Both the position numbers and the translations under genes were made by a program. The notes beneath the pieces were generated by a model. It was not told the origin of the DNA. It saw only the letters and a list, made by a program, of their open reading frames with translations, and did not search any database. From NCBI GenBank assembly GCA_030696045.1, contig JAUYNO010000087.1, positions 1 to 64,000 of the forward strand: 64,000 nt of DNA. Reading direction: 5' to 3'. This DNA comes from Stagnimonas sp. (lineage in GTDB: Bacteria > Pseudomonadota > Gammaproteobacteria > Nevskiales > Nevskiaceae). Each line of letters starts with the position of its first letter. Position 1 is the stretch's first letter. Shown here piece after piece: positions 54,105 to 62,518 of this stretch.

Positions 54105-55076
54105 CTAGACCACGCCGGCGCGCAACAGGTCTTGCAGGTGGATCACGCCGATCAGGTGTTCGTCCGCGTCGACCACCATCAGCGCGGTGATCTTGCTGGT
54201 TTCCATCTTGTGGACGGCCTCGGCGGCCAGCGCGGAAGCGGCGATGCGCTTGCCACCGGGTGTCATCACCTCGGCGATGGGCACGCTGCGCACGTCGACA
54301 CCGCTGTCCAGCACCCGGCGCAGGTCACCGTCGGTGAAGACTCCGCGCACCTTGCCGGCGGCGTCGATCACGGCGGTCATGCCCAGGCCCTTGCGGGTCA
54401 TTTCCAGCAGGGCGGCGGTGAGCGGTACCTCCAGCGCCACGGTGGGCAGGCGCTCGCCCTTCTGCATCAGGTTCTCGACCGTCAGCAGCAGGCGGCGGCC
54501 GAGCGCGCCGCCCGGGTGCGAGAGTGCGAAATCCTCGGAAGTGAAGCCGCGCGCCTCCAGCAGAGCCACGGCCAGCGCGTCACCCATGGCCAGGGTCGCG
54601 GTCGTGCTGGCGGTCGGCGCCAGGTTGAGCGGGCAGGCTTCCTGCGCCACCGAGACGTCCAGATGGGCATCGCCGGCCTTGGCCAGGGTCGAGCCCGGCC
54701 GGCCGGTCATGGCGATCAGCGGCACGCCCAGGCGCTTGATCAGCGGCAGGATGGTCAGCACTTCGGCGGTCTCGCCGGAGTTGCTGATGGCGATCACCAG
54801 GTCCTGGCGGGTGATCATGCCCAGGTCGCCATGGCTGGCCTCGCCCGGGTGCACGAAGAAGGCCGGGGTGCCGGTGGAAGCCAGGGTCGCCGCGATCTTG
54901 CCGCCGATATGGCCGCTCTTGCCCATGCCGGTGACCACCACCCGCCCCTTGCAGGCCAGCACCGCCGTGCAGGCGCGAACGAAGTCCTCTCCCAGACGGG
55001 TGTCGAGGGCGGCGACGGCGTCGCGTTCGATGGCCAGCGTGCGCTGCGCGCTGGCGAGCAGGGTGTCGGGATTCAT
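54105..55076 (-). CDS. kdsD: arabinose-5-phosphate isomerase
   Basis: A 323-residue enzyme converting ribulose-5-phosphate to arabinose-5-phosphate, the first step of Kdo synthesis. An N-terminal SIS sugar-isomerase domain (VVVTGMGKSGHIGGKIAATL, ASHGDLGMI, AISNSGETAEVL) is followed by two CBS domains (from about residue 205). I take the ATG at 55076 (MNPDTLLASAQ) as the start; the frame is open further upstream but only as a shadow of rsmB. First in the minus-strand kds-lpt run. Confidence 0.95.
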   Translation of the reverse strand: MNPDTLLASAQRTLAIERDAVAALDTRLGEDFVRACTAVLACKGRVVVTGMGKSGHIGGKIAATLASTGTPAFFVHPGEASHGDLGMITRQDLVIAISNSGETAEVLTILPLIKRLGVPLIAMTGRPGSTLAKAGDAHLDVSVAQEACPLNLAPTASTTATLAMGDALAVALLEARGFTSEDFALSHPGGALGRRLLLTVENLMQKGERLPTVALEVPLTAALLEMTRKGLGMTAVIDAAGKVRGVFTDGDLRRVLDSGVDVRSVPIAEVMTPGGKRIAASALAAEAVHKMETSKITALMVVDADEHLIGVIHLQDLLRAGVV

Positions 55077-55110
55077 GGGCGCATATTGTAGGCGCTCGTC
55101 CGCGCCTGCC

Positions 55111-56334
55111 TCAGCCCGGGCCTCGCCGCAGGGGCGCCGCGAAAAAGCCGTCGGTGCCGTGCCGGTGCGGCAGCAGATGCAGGCGCTGCTCGCGGTCCAG
55201 CAGGGCCGCCAGCGGCGGCCAGTGCTGGCCGGCGGCGGCGTCGGCGGCGAATTCCGGATGCTTGGCCAGGAAGTCATCGACCACCGCCTCGTTCTCGGCG
55301 GCGAGCAGGCTGCAGGTGGCGTAGACCAGCCGTCCGCCCGGCCGCACCAGCGTCGCGGCACGCGCCAGGATGGCGCGCTGCTGCGCCGCCAGCGCCTCGA
55401 AATCGAAGGCGCGCAGGCGTAGTTCCGGCGCCCGGCGCAGGGTGCCGGTGCCGGAGCAGGGGGCATCGACCAGGACCGTGTCGGCCTGGCCGAACAGGTC
55501 GGGGAAGGGCGCCGGATCGTCCGGGTCCAGCGCCCGCGCCTCGACGCAGCTCACCCCGGCGCGTTCCAGCCGGGGCGCCAGCCGCGCCAGCCGGCCGGCG
55601 GAGCTGTCGGCGGCGATCAGGCGGCCGCGGTCGCGCAGCAGTGCTGCCAGCGCCAGGGTCTTGCCGCCGGCACCGGCGCAGAAGTCCACCACGGTCTCGC
55701 CCGGCTGGGTGGCGACCAGCAGGGCCAGCAGCTGGCTGCCTTCGTCCTGCGGCTCGGCCAGGCCCTCGGCCAGCACGCGATGGCCGCTGGCGATGCGCTT
55801 GGCCAGACGCAGGCCCCAGGGCGAATGCGGCGTGGCGGCGGCGGCGATGCCGTCCTCGGCCAGCACGGCCTGCAATTGCTCGCGGGAGTTCTTCAGGGTG
55901 TTGGCGCGCAGGTCGGCCGGCGCGGCGCGGTTGAGCGCGGCGGCCAGGGCAGCGGTCTCCACGTCGCCGTACTGCAGCAGCAGGGCCTGGTGCAGGGCCT
56001 CTGGAAGATTGCGGCGGGCAGCGGTGCCGACCGCCCCATCGCTCGCCGCCGCCGGCAGCTCGAATTTCGTCGGGTCCTGTCCCAGGTCGGCCAGATGGCG
56101 TGCCAGCCAGGCCGAGGGTTCCTTGCCGGCCAGCGCCTGCAGCCGTCCGAGGTCGCGCAGCACGCCGTAGACCAGCTCGCTGAGCTGGGCGCGGTCGCGC
56201 TTGCCCATCTCGCGATGGCTGCGGAACAGGCTGTCGAGGATCTGGTCGGCCGGCCGGCTGCCGATGGCGATGTCCTCCAGTACCACGCGAGCACGGGCGA
56301 CATGGCTGCGGCGGAAGGCGGGGGCGTCGGTCAT
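55111..56334 (-). CDS. rsmB: 16S rRNA (cytosine-967-C5)-methyltransferase RsmB
   Basis: A 407-residue protein with an N-terminal NusB-like RNA-binding part (to about 150) and a C-terminal SAM-dependent domain. Motif I is VVDFCAGAGGKTLALA, the PC motif of the catalytic Cys is VDAPCSGTGTLRRAP, and the second Cys is in LVYATCSLL. It methylates C967 of 16S rRNA. A GTG two codons earlier is an alternative start. Divergent from the sirtuin gene. Confidence 0.93.
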   Translation of the reverse strand: MTDAPAFRRSHVARARVVLEDIAIGSRPADQILDSLFRSHREMGKRDRAQLSELVYGVLRDLGRLQALAGKEPSAWLARHLADLGQDPTKFELPAAASDGAVGTAARRNLPEALHQALLLQYGDVETAALAAALNRAAPADLRANTLKNSREQLQAVLAEDGIAAAATPHSPWGLRLAKRIASGHRVLAEGLAEPQDEGSQLLALLVATQPGETVVDFCAGAGGKTLALAALLRDRGRLIAADSSAGRLARLAPRLERAGVSCVEARALDPDDPAPFPDLFGQADTVLVDAPCSGTGTLRRAPELRLRAFDFEALAAQQRAILARAATLVRPGGRLVYATCSLLAAENEAVVDDFLAKHPEFAADAAAGQHWPPLAALLDREQRLHLLPHRHGTDGFFAAPLRRGPG

Positions 56335-56370
56335 TGCCACAGTCTACGAGGCGCGCGAGGCTAGCCCCGC

Positions 56371-57099
56371 ATGGAAACTCTCGATCCGGGCCGTTATTCC
56401 TCGATACTCCTGTTCACCGGCGCCGGCTTGAGCGCCGAGTCCGGGGTGCCAACCTATCGCGGCGCGGGCGGCATCTGGGGCCAGTACCGCTACCAGGACT
56501 ACGCCTGCCAGCAGGCTTTCGAGCGCGATCCGGAGCAGGTGCTTGATTTTCATGAACTGCGCCGCGCCAAGGTGCTGGAGTGCGCGCCGCACGCCGGACA
56601 TCTTCATCTGGCCCGACTGCAATTGGCCTATCCCCAGCTGCGCGTGGTGACTCAGAACATCGACGGCCTGCTGCAGCGCGCCGGCGTGCGGGTCGATGCC
56701 GAACTGCACGGCTCGCTCTGGCGCGTCCGTTGCGGCTGTGGCGTGCAGGCAGCGCCGCCGCCCGCGGCCTACCGGCCTCGCCGCTGCCCACACTGTGCGC
56801 AGTGGCGGCGACCGGACATCACCTGGTTCGAGGACGCGGTGAACGAGTCGCTGTTTGAGGCGGTAGGCGATTGGGTGCGCAAAGCCGAACTGTTCGTCTC
56901 CATCGGCACTTCCGGCGCCGTCTGGCCGGCGGCCGGCTTCGCCCAGCTGGCGAAGCGCAGCGGCGCCGACATGGTCGAAATCAATCCCGAAGACAACGAG
57001 GCCTCGCCGCTCTACACCCGTCGGGTGCGGCAGCGGGCCAGCGCGGCCATTCCCGCGCTCTTTCCACTAACCACGACCGCCGCGCCCTCCGACCCATGA
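56371..57099 (+). CDS. NAD-dependent protein deacylase (SIR2 family, CobB-like)
   Basis: A 242-residue sirtuin. The NAD-binding segment is LLFTGAGLSAESGVPTYRG, the catalytic pocket VVTQNIDGLLQRAG with the base His in ELHGS, then a four-Cys zinc knuckle (CGCG and RCPHC) and a late FVSIGTSGAVWPAAGF. In class III sirtuins a Tyr/Arg pair in the helix after GxW selects succinyl-lysine: here GQYRYQDY carries Tyr and Arg close to that position, so it may prefer acidic acyl groups, an inference. It removes acyl groups from lysine using NAD+. Confidence 0.9.
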   Translation: METLDPGRYSSILLFTGAGLSAESGVPTYRGAGGIWGQYRYQDYACQQAFERDPEQVLDFHELRRAKVLECAPHAGHLHLARLQLAYPQLRVVTQNIDGLLQRAGVRVDAELHGSLWRVRCGCGVQAAPPPAAYRPRRCPHCAQWRRPDITWFEDAVNESLFEAVGDWVRKAELFVSIGTSGAVWPAAGFAQLAKRSGADMVEINPEDNEASPLYTRRVRQRASAAIPALFPLTTTAAPSDP

Positions 57100-57128
57100 A
57101 CCTCCGCCGTCAATACGGCGTCGCCCAA

Positions 57129-57177
57129 GGGCCTGTTAACACTACGGGGCAGCGAGCCCTGTAGTGTTAACAGGCCC
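57129..57177. repeat. long palindrome upstream of cysteine synthase
   Basis: A 16-bp exact inverted repeat (GGGCCTGTTAACACTA at 57129-57144 and its complement at 57162-57177) with an inner GGGGC/GCCCT part. It looks like a short transposon-like or REP-like element, or a strong hairpin. The 186-bp gap from the sirtuin gene to cysteine synthase contains nothing else recognisable. Confidence 0.75.
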
Positions 57178-57285
57178 TAGCCACGCGAGGGAAGCCATCA
57201 TGGTCGCGCCCGCAAGCTGATTCCACCTGAAGCCAGCGGCAGTCCGCATCTAGCTATGCTCTGGCCCCCCTCACCGGTGGCTGCC

Positions 57286-58332
57286 ATGGCTCGCTACGAC
57301 AACATCCTGGAGACGATCGGCAACACGCCGGTCGTGCGCATCAACCGCCTCGCGCCGGCCGGCGTGAATCTTTTCGTGAAGGTCGAGGCCTTCAACCCGC
57401 TGGGCTCGGTGAAGGATCGTCTGGCGCTGGGCGTGATCGAGGCGGCCGAGCGATCCGGCCAGCTCAAGCCGGGTCAGACGGTGATCGAGGCCACCAGTGG
57501 CAACACCGGCATCGGTCTGGCGATGGTTTGCGCGGTCAAGGGTTACCCGCTGGTGGTGACCATGGCCGAGCAGTTCAGCGTCGAGCGCCGCCGGCTGATG
57601 CGCTTCCTCGGCGCCAAGGTCGTGCTCACGCCCGCTGCCGGCCGTGGCTACGGCATGGTGCAGAAAGCCATTGAGCTGGCCGAGGCGCACGGCTGGTTCC
57701 TGACGCGACAGTTCGAAAACGAGGCCAACCCGGCGATGCACGAGCGCACGACGGCGCGCGAAATCCTGGCCGACTTCGCCGGAGAGAAGCTGGACTACTG
57801 GGTGACCGGCTATGGCACGGGAGGCACGCTCAACGGCGTGTCCCGCGTGCTGGCCCGCGAAAAGCCCGAGACCCGCATCGTGGTCTGCGAGCCGGCCGAT
57901 GCGCCGCTGCTGGCCAGTGGTCAGGCTCAGGCCCGCAACGCCGACGGGTCGCCGTCCGCGCCCCACGGCGCGTTCAAGCCGCATCCTATCCAGGGCTGGA
58001 CGCCGGACTTCATTCCGAAGATCACTGCGGAAGCCATGGCCACCGGCCGCGTCGAACGGGTGCTTGCCATCGCGGGCGCCGACGCCATCAAGGCTTCGCA
58101 GGACTTGGCTCAAAAGGAAGGCATCTTCACCGGCATCAGTGGCGGCGCCACCTTCGTCGGTGCGCTGCGCGTGGCCGCTGAAGCGGCGAAGGGCGCGAAC
58201 ATCCTGTGCATGCTGCCGGATACCGGCGAACGCTACCTCAGCACGCCGCTGTTCGCGGATGTGGCGGTGGACATGACGCCAGAGGAGCTGGCGCTGTCGA
58301 AGTCGACGCCGGGGTTGCAGTTTCCTGTTTAG
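57286..58332 (+). CDS. cysK: cysteine synthase A (O-acetylserine sulfhydrylase)
   Basis: A 348-residue PLP enzyme forming cysteine from O-acetylserine and sulfide. The PLP Lys43 is in NPLGSVKDR; the PLP phosphate site is TSGNTGIGLAM, and GTGGTLNGV, TGISGGATFVGALR are also typical. The ATG at 57286 (MARYDNILETIGNTP) is used because an upstream open stretch lacks family character. The C-terminus (PEELALSKSTPGLQF) is longer than the standard enzyme, close to the plant-like or CysK2 group. It is the last core gene before the AT-rich operon. Confidence 0.9.
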   Translation: MARYDNILETIGNTPVVRINRLAPAGVNLFVKVEAFNPLGSVKDRLALGVIEAAERSGQLKPGQTVIEATSGNTGIGLAMVCAVKGYPLVVTMAEQFSVERRRLMRFLGAKVVLTPAAGRGYGMVQKAIELAEAHGWFLTRQFENEANPAMHERTTAREILADFAGEKLDYWVTGYGTGGTLNGVSRVLAREKPETRIVVCEPADAPLLASGQAQARNADGSPSAPHGAFKPHPIQGWTPDFIPKITAEAMATGRVERVLAIAGADAIKASQDLAQKEGIFTGISGGATFVGALRVAAEAAKGANILCMLPDTGERYLSTPLFADVAVDMTPEELALSKSTPGLQFPV

Positions 58333-58538
58333 AGAGCTGCAGGGATTTCCGGATTCAGCTCTAAGCGGCCCCTGGGCGCTGGACTCTGCACTCGCTCCGA
58401 GAGCTCCTCGGGTAGTGGACAACGCGGCTTGAACTTGAGAGAGCTGACTCTCTAGCCGGACCAGAACATTCATGTCGGCCACAACGTGACGAAGCTCGTT
58501 CTCATAAACTCGTCCTGGGGACAAAGAAGAATTCGGAC
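58333..58538. other. intergenic region before the three-gene defence operon
   Basis: About 206 bp without a gene. Base composition moves from GC-rich to AT-rich. A small hairpin (AGAGAG-CTGA-CTCTCT, 58438-58453) is seen, but no convincing promoter or attachment-site repeat was identified. It probably holds the promoter of the operon that follows. Confidence 0.5.
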
Positions 58539-61500
58539 ATGTCGACACGAGCTACGAAAGGTAAGAGAACGAAGCTAGACGTTCAGAAGGACCGCATCCG
58601 AGGCTTAATCGCCGCGGGTAAGAGCCTTCGATACCGTCCTGAAGTCAACACGAAAGCCGAAGACTTTCATCGAAGCCTCAACGATATCCTCGTTCAGGCG
58701 CGAGAACAGCTCTCCCCTCGCCAAGCTACGGCCTTTCTCCACTGGGTAGAACAACAAACAGGAACCCAACTGTCCGCATTGAAAGGCAAGCCCGTTGCGC
58801 ATGGGCTGTCCAAGGCAGCATTGAGGCAAAGGGCCCGTTCACTCTCAGAGGAGCTCGTGTGGGTTGCTCGTCGAATCCAAGAGCACTACACAACAATCAA
58901 TTCTTTCCGGGACGCCGCGAACGAACTCGAAACTGCAGCGATCCGCGCAGACTGGACCGCCGCCATAGCCAAGCTAGATGACATTGAGGCTAGATTTGGA
59001 CCGTCTTTCTGGCTTATCGAATCACGAATCGCAATTGAACAATCACGTGCCGGGCTCGAATCGCAAAAACAGCTTGCGGCCAAAATTAGAAAGAATGGAC
59101 CGCGAGGACTTTGGGCGTTCATTTCTCGCTACGTCAGCGTTCGGAATGAACCGACCACGGCTTTAAACAGCTTTTATAGCGACATTCTTGAAAGATTAAA
59201 TCGGAGCGCCAAGACCAACGCCGAACTTGCCGCGTTCCTTAAATTCCGATTTGTATGGAACGAAACTCCATCTCAACGCACGATGGCAGGTGCGCTCGTA
59301 ATTGCGCAAGGATTCTCCATTGTTGATTTGTATGAGACTTTCATTGCGATTTGCCAGTCGTCTTATGTCTGGACGTTGACTGGCGAGTTGCAAGACGAAT
59401 TAAAAAACTGCATAGATATACTAAAAGATGTTCGTGATTTTCGCTTACAGAAGCTCTCGCTGCTACTCGGAGCGATTCCGTTAACTCTACCGACGATCAG
59501 ACGGTATCAGGCAAGTGATCTTTTCCTTCGAGGCCAATCGAGATCCGCACTAAAGTCTGCGTTGAGGGAATTGGCAGCTGATCCTCGCGATTATCAACTG
59601 TGCATTCTGGCGGCTTCTGTAATCAACAATCCAGTGAGAGTTGGCGACCACACCGATTCCCGATGGCCGATTATTATTCGCCAACTCTCGGCAACACTCT
59701 CCGTAAGTGACACATATCAGTCTGACCTCCTAGATCTCGAGAAATCCTTAAGGAACTGGACGTTTTCCCCAGCATCACTCGCATGCTTCTATTTTGCCAG
59801 TTCGATTTTCACTGATGATCTAGAACTTCGCTTGAAGTACAGAAGACTTGCCGCCTTAAATGGTGCATATCTTGACGCTTGCGAGATTAATTTATATCCA
59901 CATGCGGTTATTAAAGCCCTGCGAGTGGACAATCAAGAAAACCCATCAACCACGTTTGAAATTTACGATGACTTAAATCAGGGGCGAATTAAAACGACGG
60001 TCGCCTCCGAATTTGCAACATACTTCGGAGTAGAGCTGGCCGTTCAAGCGCTTGATGTGGCTGCCCTCGAAAGATTTGACGATTTCTCTATTTCAACGAA
60101 TCATCGTCCGTTGATCGCATTTGCCAGGCGTTCATTGATCGCAATTTATATTGAATCAGAGAACATTCAAGGCCTGCTCGATAGCACTTCAGACGCATAT
60201 TTTTCAATAAATCTTCCCATTCATGTTTTGCCTGTCCAGAACGGCGTGCAATCGTTGAAATGGCGCAACCTGAAATCATTCTCTCAGAACATATCACTGC
60301 CTATTGTCATGCACATGGCGTGGAGGCAGACATCCGATGAGAATGCCGCATCGAACGTTCGAGCGGCGGTAGATGCCTTTTTTAAGTCGTTGGGCATCAG
60401 ATCTTTTGACGACCTTACAACATTGTCAGAAAATCATCAGCGCGCGCAACTGGTGTATTTGCTTAGATACGTCTGCGTTCAAGACGTGATTGATATGAGC
60501 TCGCTACTTTCCTCTTCCAGGCAAACAAGCGAGGCACGGCGGAGCATTTGTTCAAAGCTTATTCAGTTGGATCCCGAAAACAAAGAAGTTTACGAGACAG
60601 AAAATTTTTCCATTACAAGATCCCTTTCCGTTCAAGACGGATTTCGCGTATTAGACAGCAGTAGGGTTCATGTGGACACCGGCGCATTGACGTCCTGGGC
60701 AACAAGTGAATGGGCCCCGAATATCGCGCGGTATCGAGCATTGGTTGAAGCCGGCATCGGAGTTTCCGAATCAATCGACGATATTCTAAAAGAGTTTAGC
60801 GTTAAAGGCTCCGCAAATAAATTTCTCGAAATGCCTGAGAGTGATGCTGACCAGCTGCTCTCTGACCTCGTATACCAGCTTCGAGCACGATTTCTGGAGG
60901 ACGAGAGTTACGGACTGGACAGCTATCTAAGCAGAAGAATTCGGCACCACTCAATGTCAGGTGCCCTCCGCGGTTGCGTGGAGAACAATCATTTAGTTAC
61001 ATCAAGAGATCATAGGACAACCAGATATCTCCCAAATGCATATTGGCCAAAGAAAATAGCCGGATTGACGAGCGCAGAAAGCTATCAGCTACAGTCAGCA
61101 CTAGCAAAATTCTCGGAAGATTTTGACAGCACGGTACTTCAGCTAAAGCGCGATTTCTTTCATATCAAGAGCGAAAAACATCCCAAGGGAATATTTTTCA
61201 TTCCCATCTCCCCAGCGATGTTTTACGTAATACGAAGTGCCGTACAAGGTGGCTATTCGGCGGAGACTCTGTGCAACGTTTGTCTGGCTGTTTTTTGGGC
61301 GACGCTGAGGCCCTGTCTAAATGAAGCGCAGTCACTGCTTCAAATTCATGCGCAACAACAGATTTCGTCGGCATTTCACAGATTGAGGGCATCGGTAAAG
61401 CGAGCAATACCAGAGCAGACAAGGTACGCAGAGCTGACATTGGGCATCGGGCACGCAGCCGAGGAAGTTAATGCTCAGATAATCACAGTGGCAGATTGGT

Positions 61501-62057
61501 TCAACAGATCCGAATCCAATCAGAGCAACCAGGCATTTAGCCTCGAACAGGCGATCGATATCTGTACGCAATCGGCGCTTCATTCTTATCGTCCATTCAA
61601 CCCCAATATCGAAATTAATGCGGAACCCAAGAAGTTCATCTCCGCCGTTGGCCTGATACTACTCTCAGACGTCATTCTTACACTCCTTGGAAACATCAGG
61701 GAGCATGCTCATGTTATTGGCGTCACCAACGTAGATCTCCAGTTGGAGACGAATGAAGAAATGAAAAGCTTCCGGTTACGCATGGAAAGCGATGTTGGCC
61801 CAAAGGCTCGCCATCCGACTGCGGTTGCCCGCGTGAAAGCCGCCAAGGAAGCCATTATCGACGGCTCTTACTTGAAACGTTCCGCTGGGGATCGCAATTC
61901 TGGGCTGTCAAAAATAGCAAACATTGCACTTCGTGATTCAGCAGGCAGAATAGATTTTGACTTCTTGGGTGAAATGCGCTTTTTTGTAGATGTCACGATT
62001 TCAATTCCAGACCCTATTTACATCCAGGCAATTGTTCCGGCGGGCAAAGCAAGGTGA
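58539..62057 (+). CDS. dtcA: very large kinase-like protein with helical N-terminal part (Detocs DtcA candidate)
   Basis: A 1172-residue protein, AT-rich and low in GC-type codons. About the first 900 residues are predicted mainly helical with spaced aromatic/hydrophobic heptads, consistent with a tetratricopeptide-like solenoid sensor; no enzyme motif is seen there. The C-terminal about 220 residues look like a histidine kinase core: a dimerisation helix with a candidate phospho-acceptor His972 (LGIGHAAEEVN), an N-box-like LLGNIREHAH (Asn1052, His1056), a D-box-like ESDVG and a G-box-like GDRNSGLSKIAN (1117-1128). The order kinase, stand-alone receiver, receiver-PNP fusion is that of Detocs, where DtcA is the sensor kinase. 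Its stop overlaps the next start (GTGA, 62054-62057). Motif matches are weak, so the kinase call rests on neighbourhood as much as on motifs. Confidence 0.75.
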   Translation: MSTRATKGKRTKLDVQKDRIRGLIAAGKSLRYRPEVNTKAEDFHRSLNDILVQAREQLSPRQATAFLHWVEQQTGTQLSALKGKPVAHGLSKAALRQRARSLSEELVWVARRIQEHYTTINSFRDAANELETAAIRADWTAAIAKLDDIEARFGPSFWLIESRIAIEQSRAGLESQKQLAAKIRKNGPRGLWAFISRYVSVRNEPTTALNSFYSDILERLNRSAKTNAELAAFLKFRFVWNETPSQRTMAGALVIAQGFSIVDLYETFIAICQSSYVWTLTGELQDELKNCIDILKDVRDFRLQKLSLLLGAIPLTLPTIRRYQASDLFLRGQSRSALKSALRELAADPRDYQLCILAASVINNPVRVGDHTDSRWPIIIRQLSATLSVSDTYQSDLLDLEKSLRNWTFSPASLACFYFASSIFTDDLELRLKYRRLAALNGAYLDACEINLYPHAVIKALRVDNQENPSTTFEIYDDLNQGRIKTTVASEFATYFGVELAVQALDVAALERFDDFSISTNHRPLIAFARRSLIAIYIESENIQGLLDSTSDAYFSINLPIHVLPVQNGVQSLKWRNLKSFSQNISLPIVMHMAWRQTSDENAASNVRAAVDAFFKSLGIRSFDDLTTLSENHQRAQLVYLLRYVCVQDVIDMSSLLSSSRQTSEARRSICSKLIQLDPENKEVYETENFSITRSLSVQDGFRVLDSSRVHVDTGALTSWATSEWAPNIARYRALVEAGIGVSESIDDILKEFSVKGSANKFLEMPESDADQLLSDLVYQLRARFLEDESYGLDSYLSRRIRHHSMSGALRGCVENNHLVTSRDHRTTRYLPNAYWPKKIAGLTSAESYQLQSALAKFSEDFDSTVLQLKRDFFHIKSEKHPKGIFFIPISPAMFYVIRSAVQGGYSAETLCNVCLAVFWATLRPCLNEAQSLLQIHAQQQISSAFHRLRASVKRAIPEQTRYAELTLGIGHAAEEVNAQIITVADWFNRSESNQSNQAFSLEQAIDICTQSALHSYRPFNPNIEINAEPKKFISAVGLILLSDVILTLLGNIREHAHVIGVTNVDLQLETNEEMKSFRLRMESDVGPKARHPTAVARVKAAKEAIIDGSYLKRSAGDRNSGLSKIANIALRDSAGRIDFDFLGEMRFFVDVTISIPDPIYIQAIVPAGKAR

Positions 62058-62518
62058 ATGTTCTAATAATAGAAGACGAGAACACCAAGCTGGAAGCCAT
62101 TTCCCGCTTAGTATCGAGTCAGCGTTCAGATTTGAAAATTCTGGCCGCCAGATCTGTAAGAACGGGCCGATCCGCGATACAAGCGGATCCACCAGCCTGT
62201 ATTCTGCTTGATATGTCGCTTCCGACCTTCGATATATCGGCATCAGAACCCGGAGGGCGGCCGCAGGGAAATGGGGGCATAGAAATACTGCGCTACCTTG
62301 ATGCGGAAGAATTGCGGCCGATTGTGGTAATTGTTTCTGCGTATTCTGCTTTTGCAAAGGATGGGCGCAATATTGGACTGCAAGCTTTCTCGGACGAGCT
62401 TATCGGCGAGTTTCCGGAATTGGTGAAAGGCGTCGTTTATTTTGACCCCATTCAGGCAGAATGGTCTCGCGAACTTCTTAGCCTTCTCAATAAACATATA
62501 CCCGAGGCCTTGGAATGA
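62054..62518 (+). CDS. dtcB: stand-alone response-regulator receiver (Detocs DtcB candidate)
   Basis: A 154-residue protein consisting of a single receiver fold with no output domain. Acidic pocket Glu7/Asp8 (LIIEDEN), phospho-acceptor Asp53 (ILLDMSLP), and a Ser in VVIVSAYSAF as the switch residue are in place. Between Asp53 and the switch is an insertion of about 15 residues (ASEPGGRPQGNGGIE). In the Detocs model this free receiver is a phosphate sink that prevents accidental activation of the effector. The start is GTG at 62054, overlapping the dtcA stop; its stop overlaps the dtcC start (ATGA). It could also be an ordinary orphan receiver, but the operon argues for the buffer role. Confidence 0.82.
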   Translation: MNVLIIEDENTKLEAISRLVSSQRSDLKILAARSVRTGRSAIQADPPACILLDMSLPTFDISASEPGGRPQGNGGIEILRYLDAEELRPIVVIVSAYSAFAKDGRNIGLQAFSDELIGEFPELVKGVVYFDPIQAEWSRELLSLLNKHIPEALE

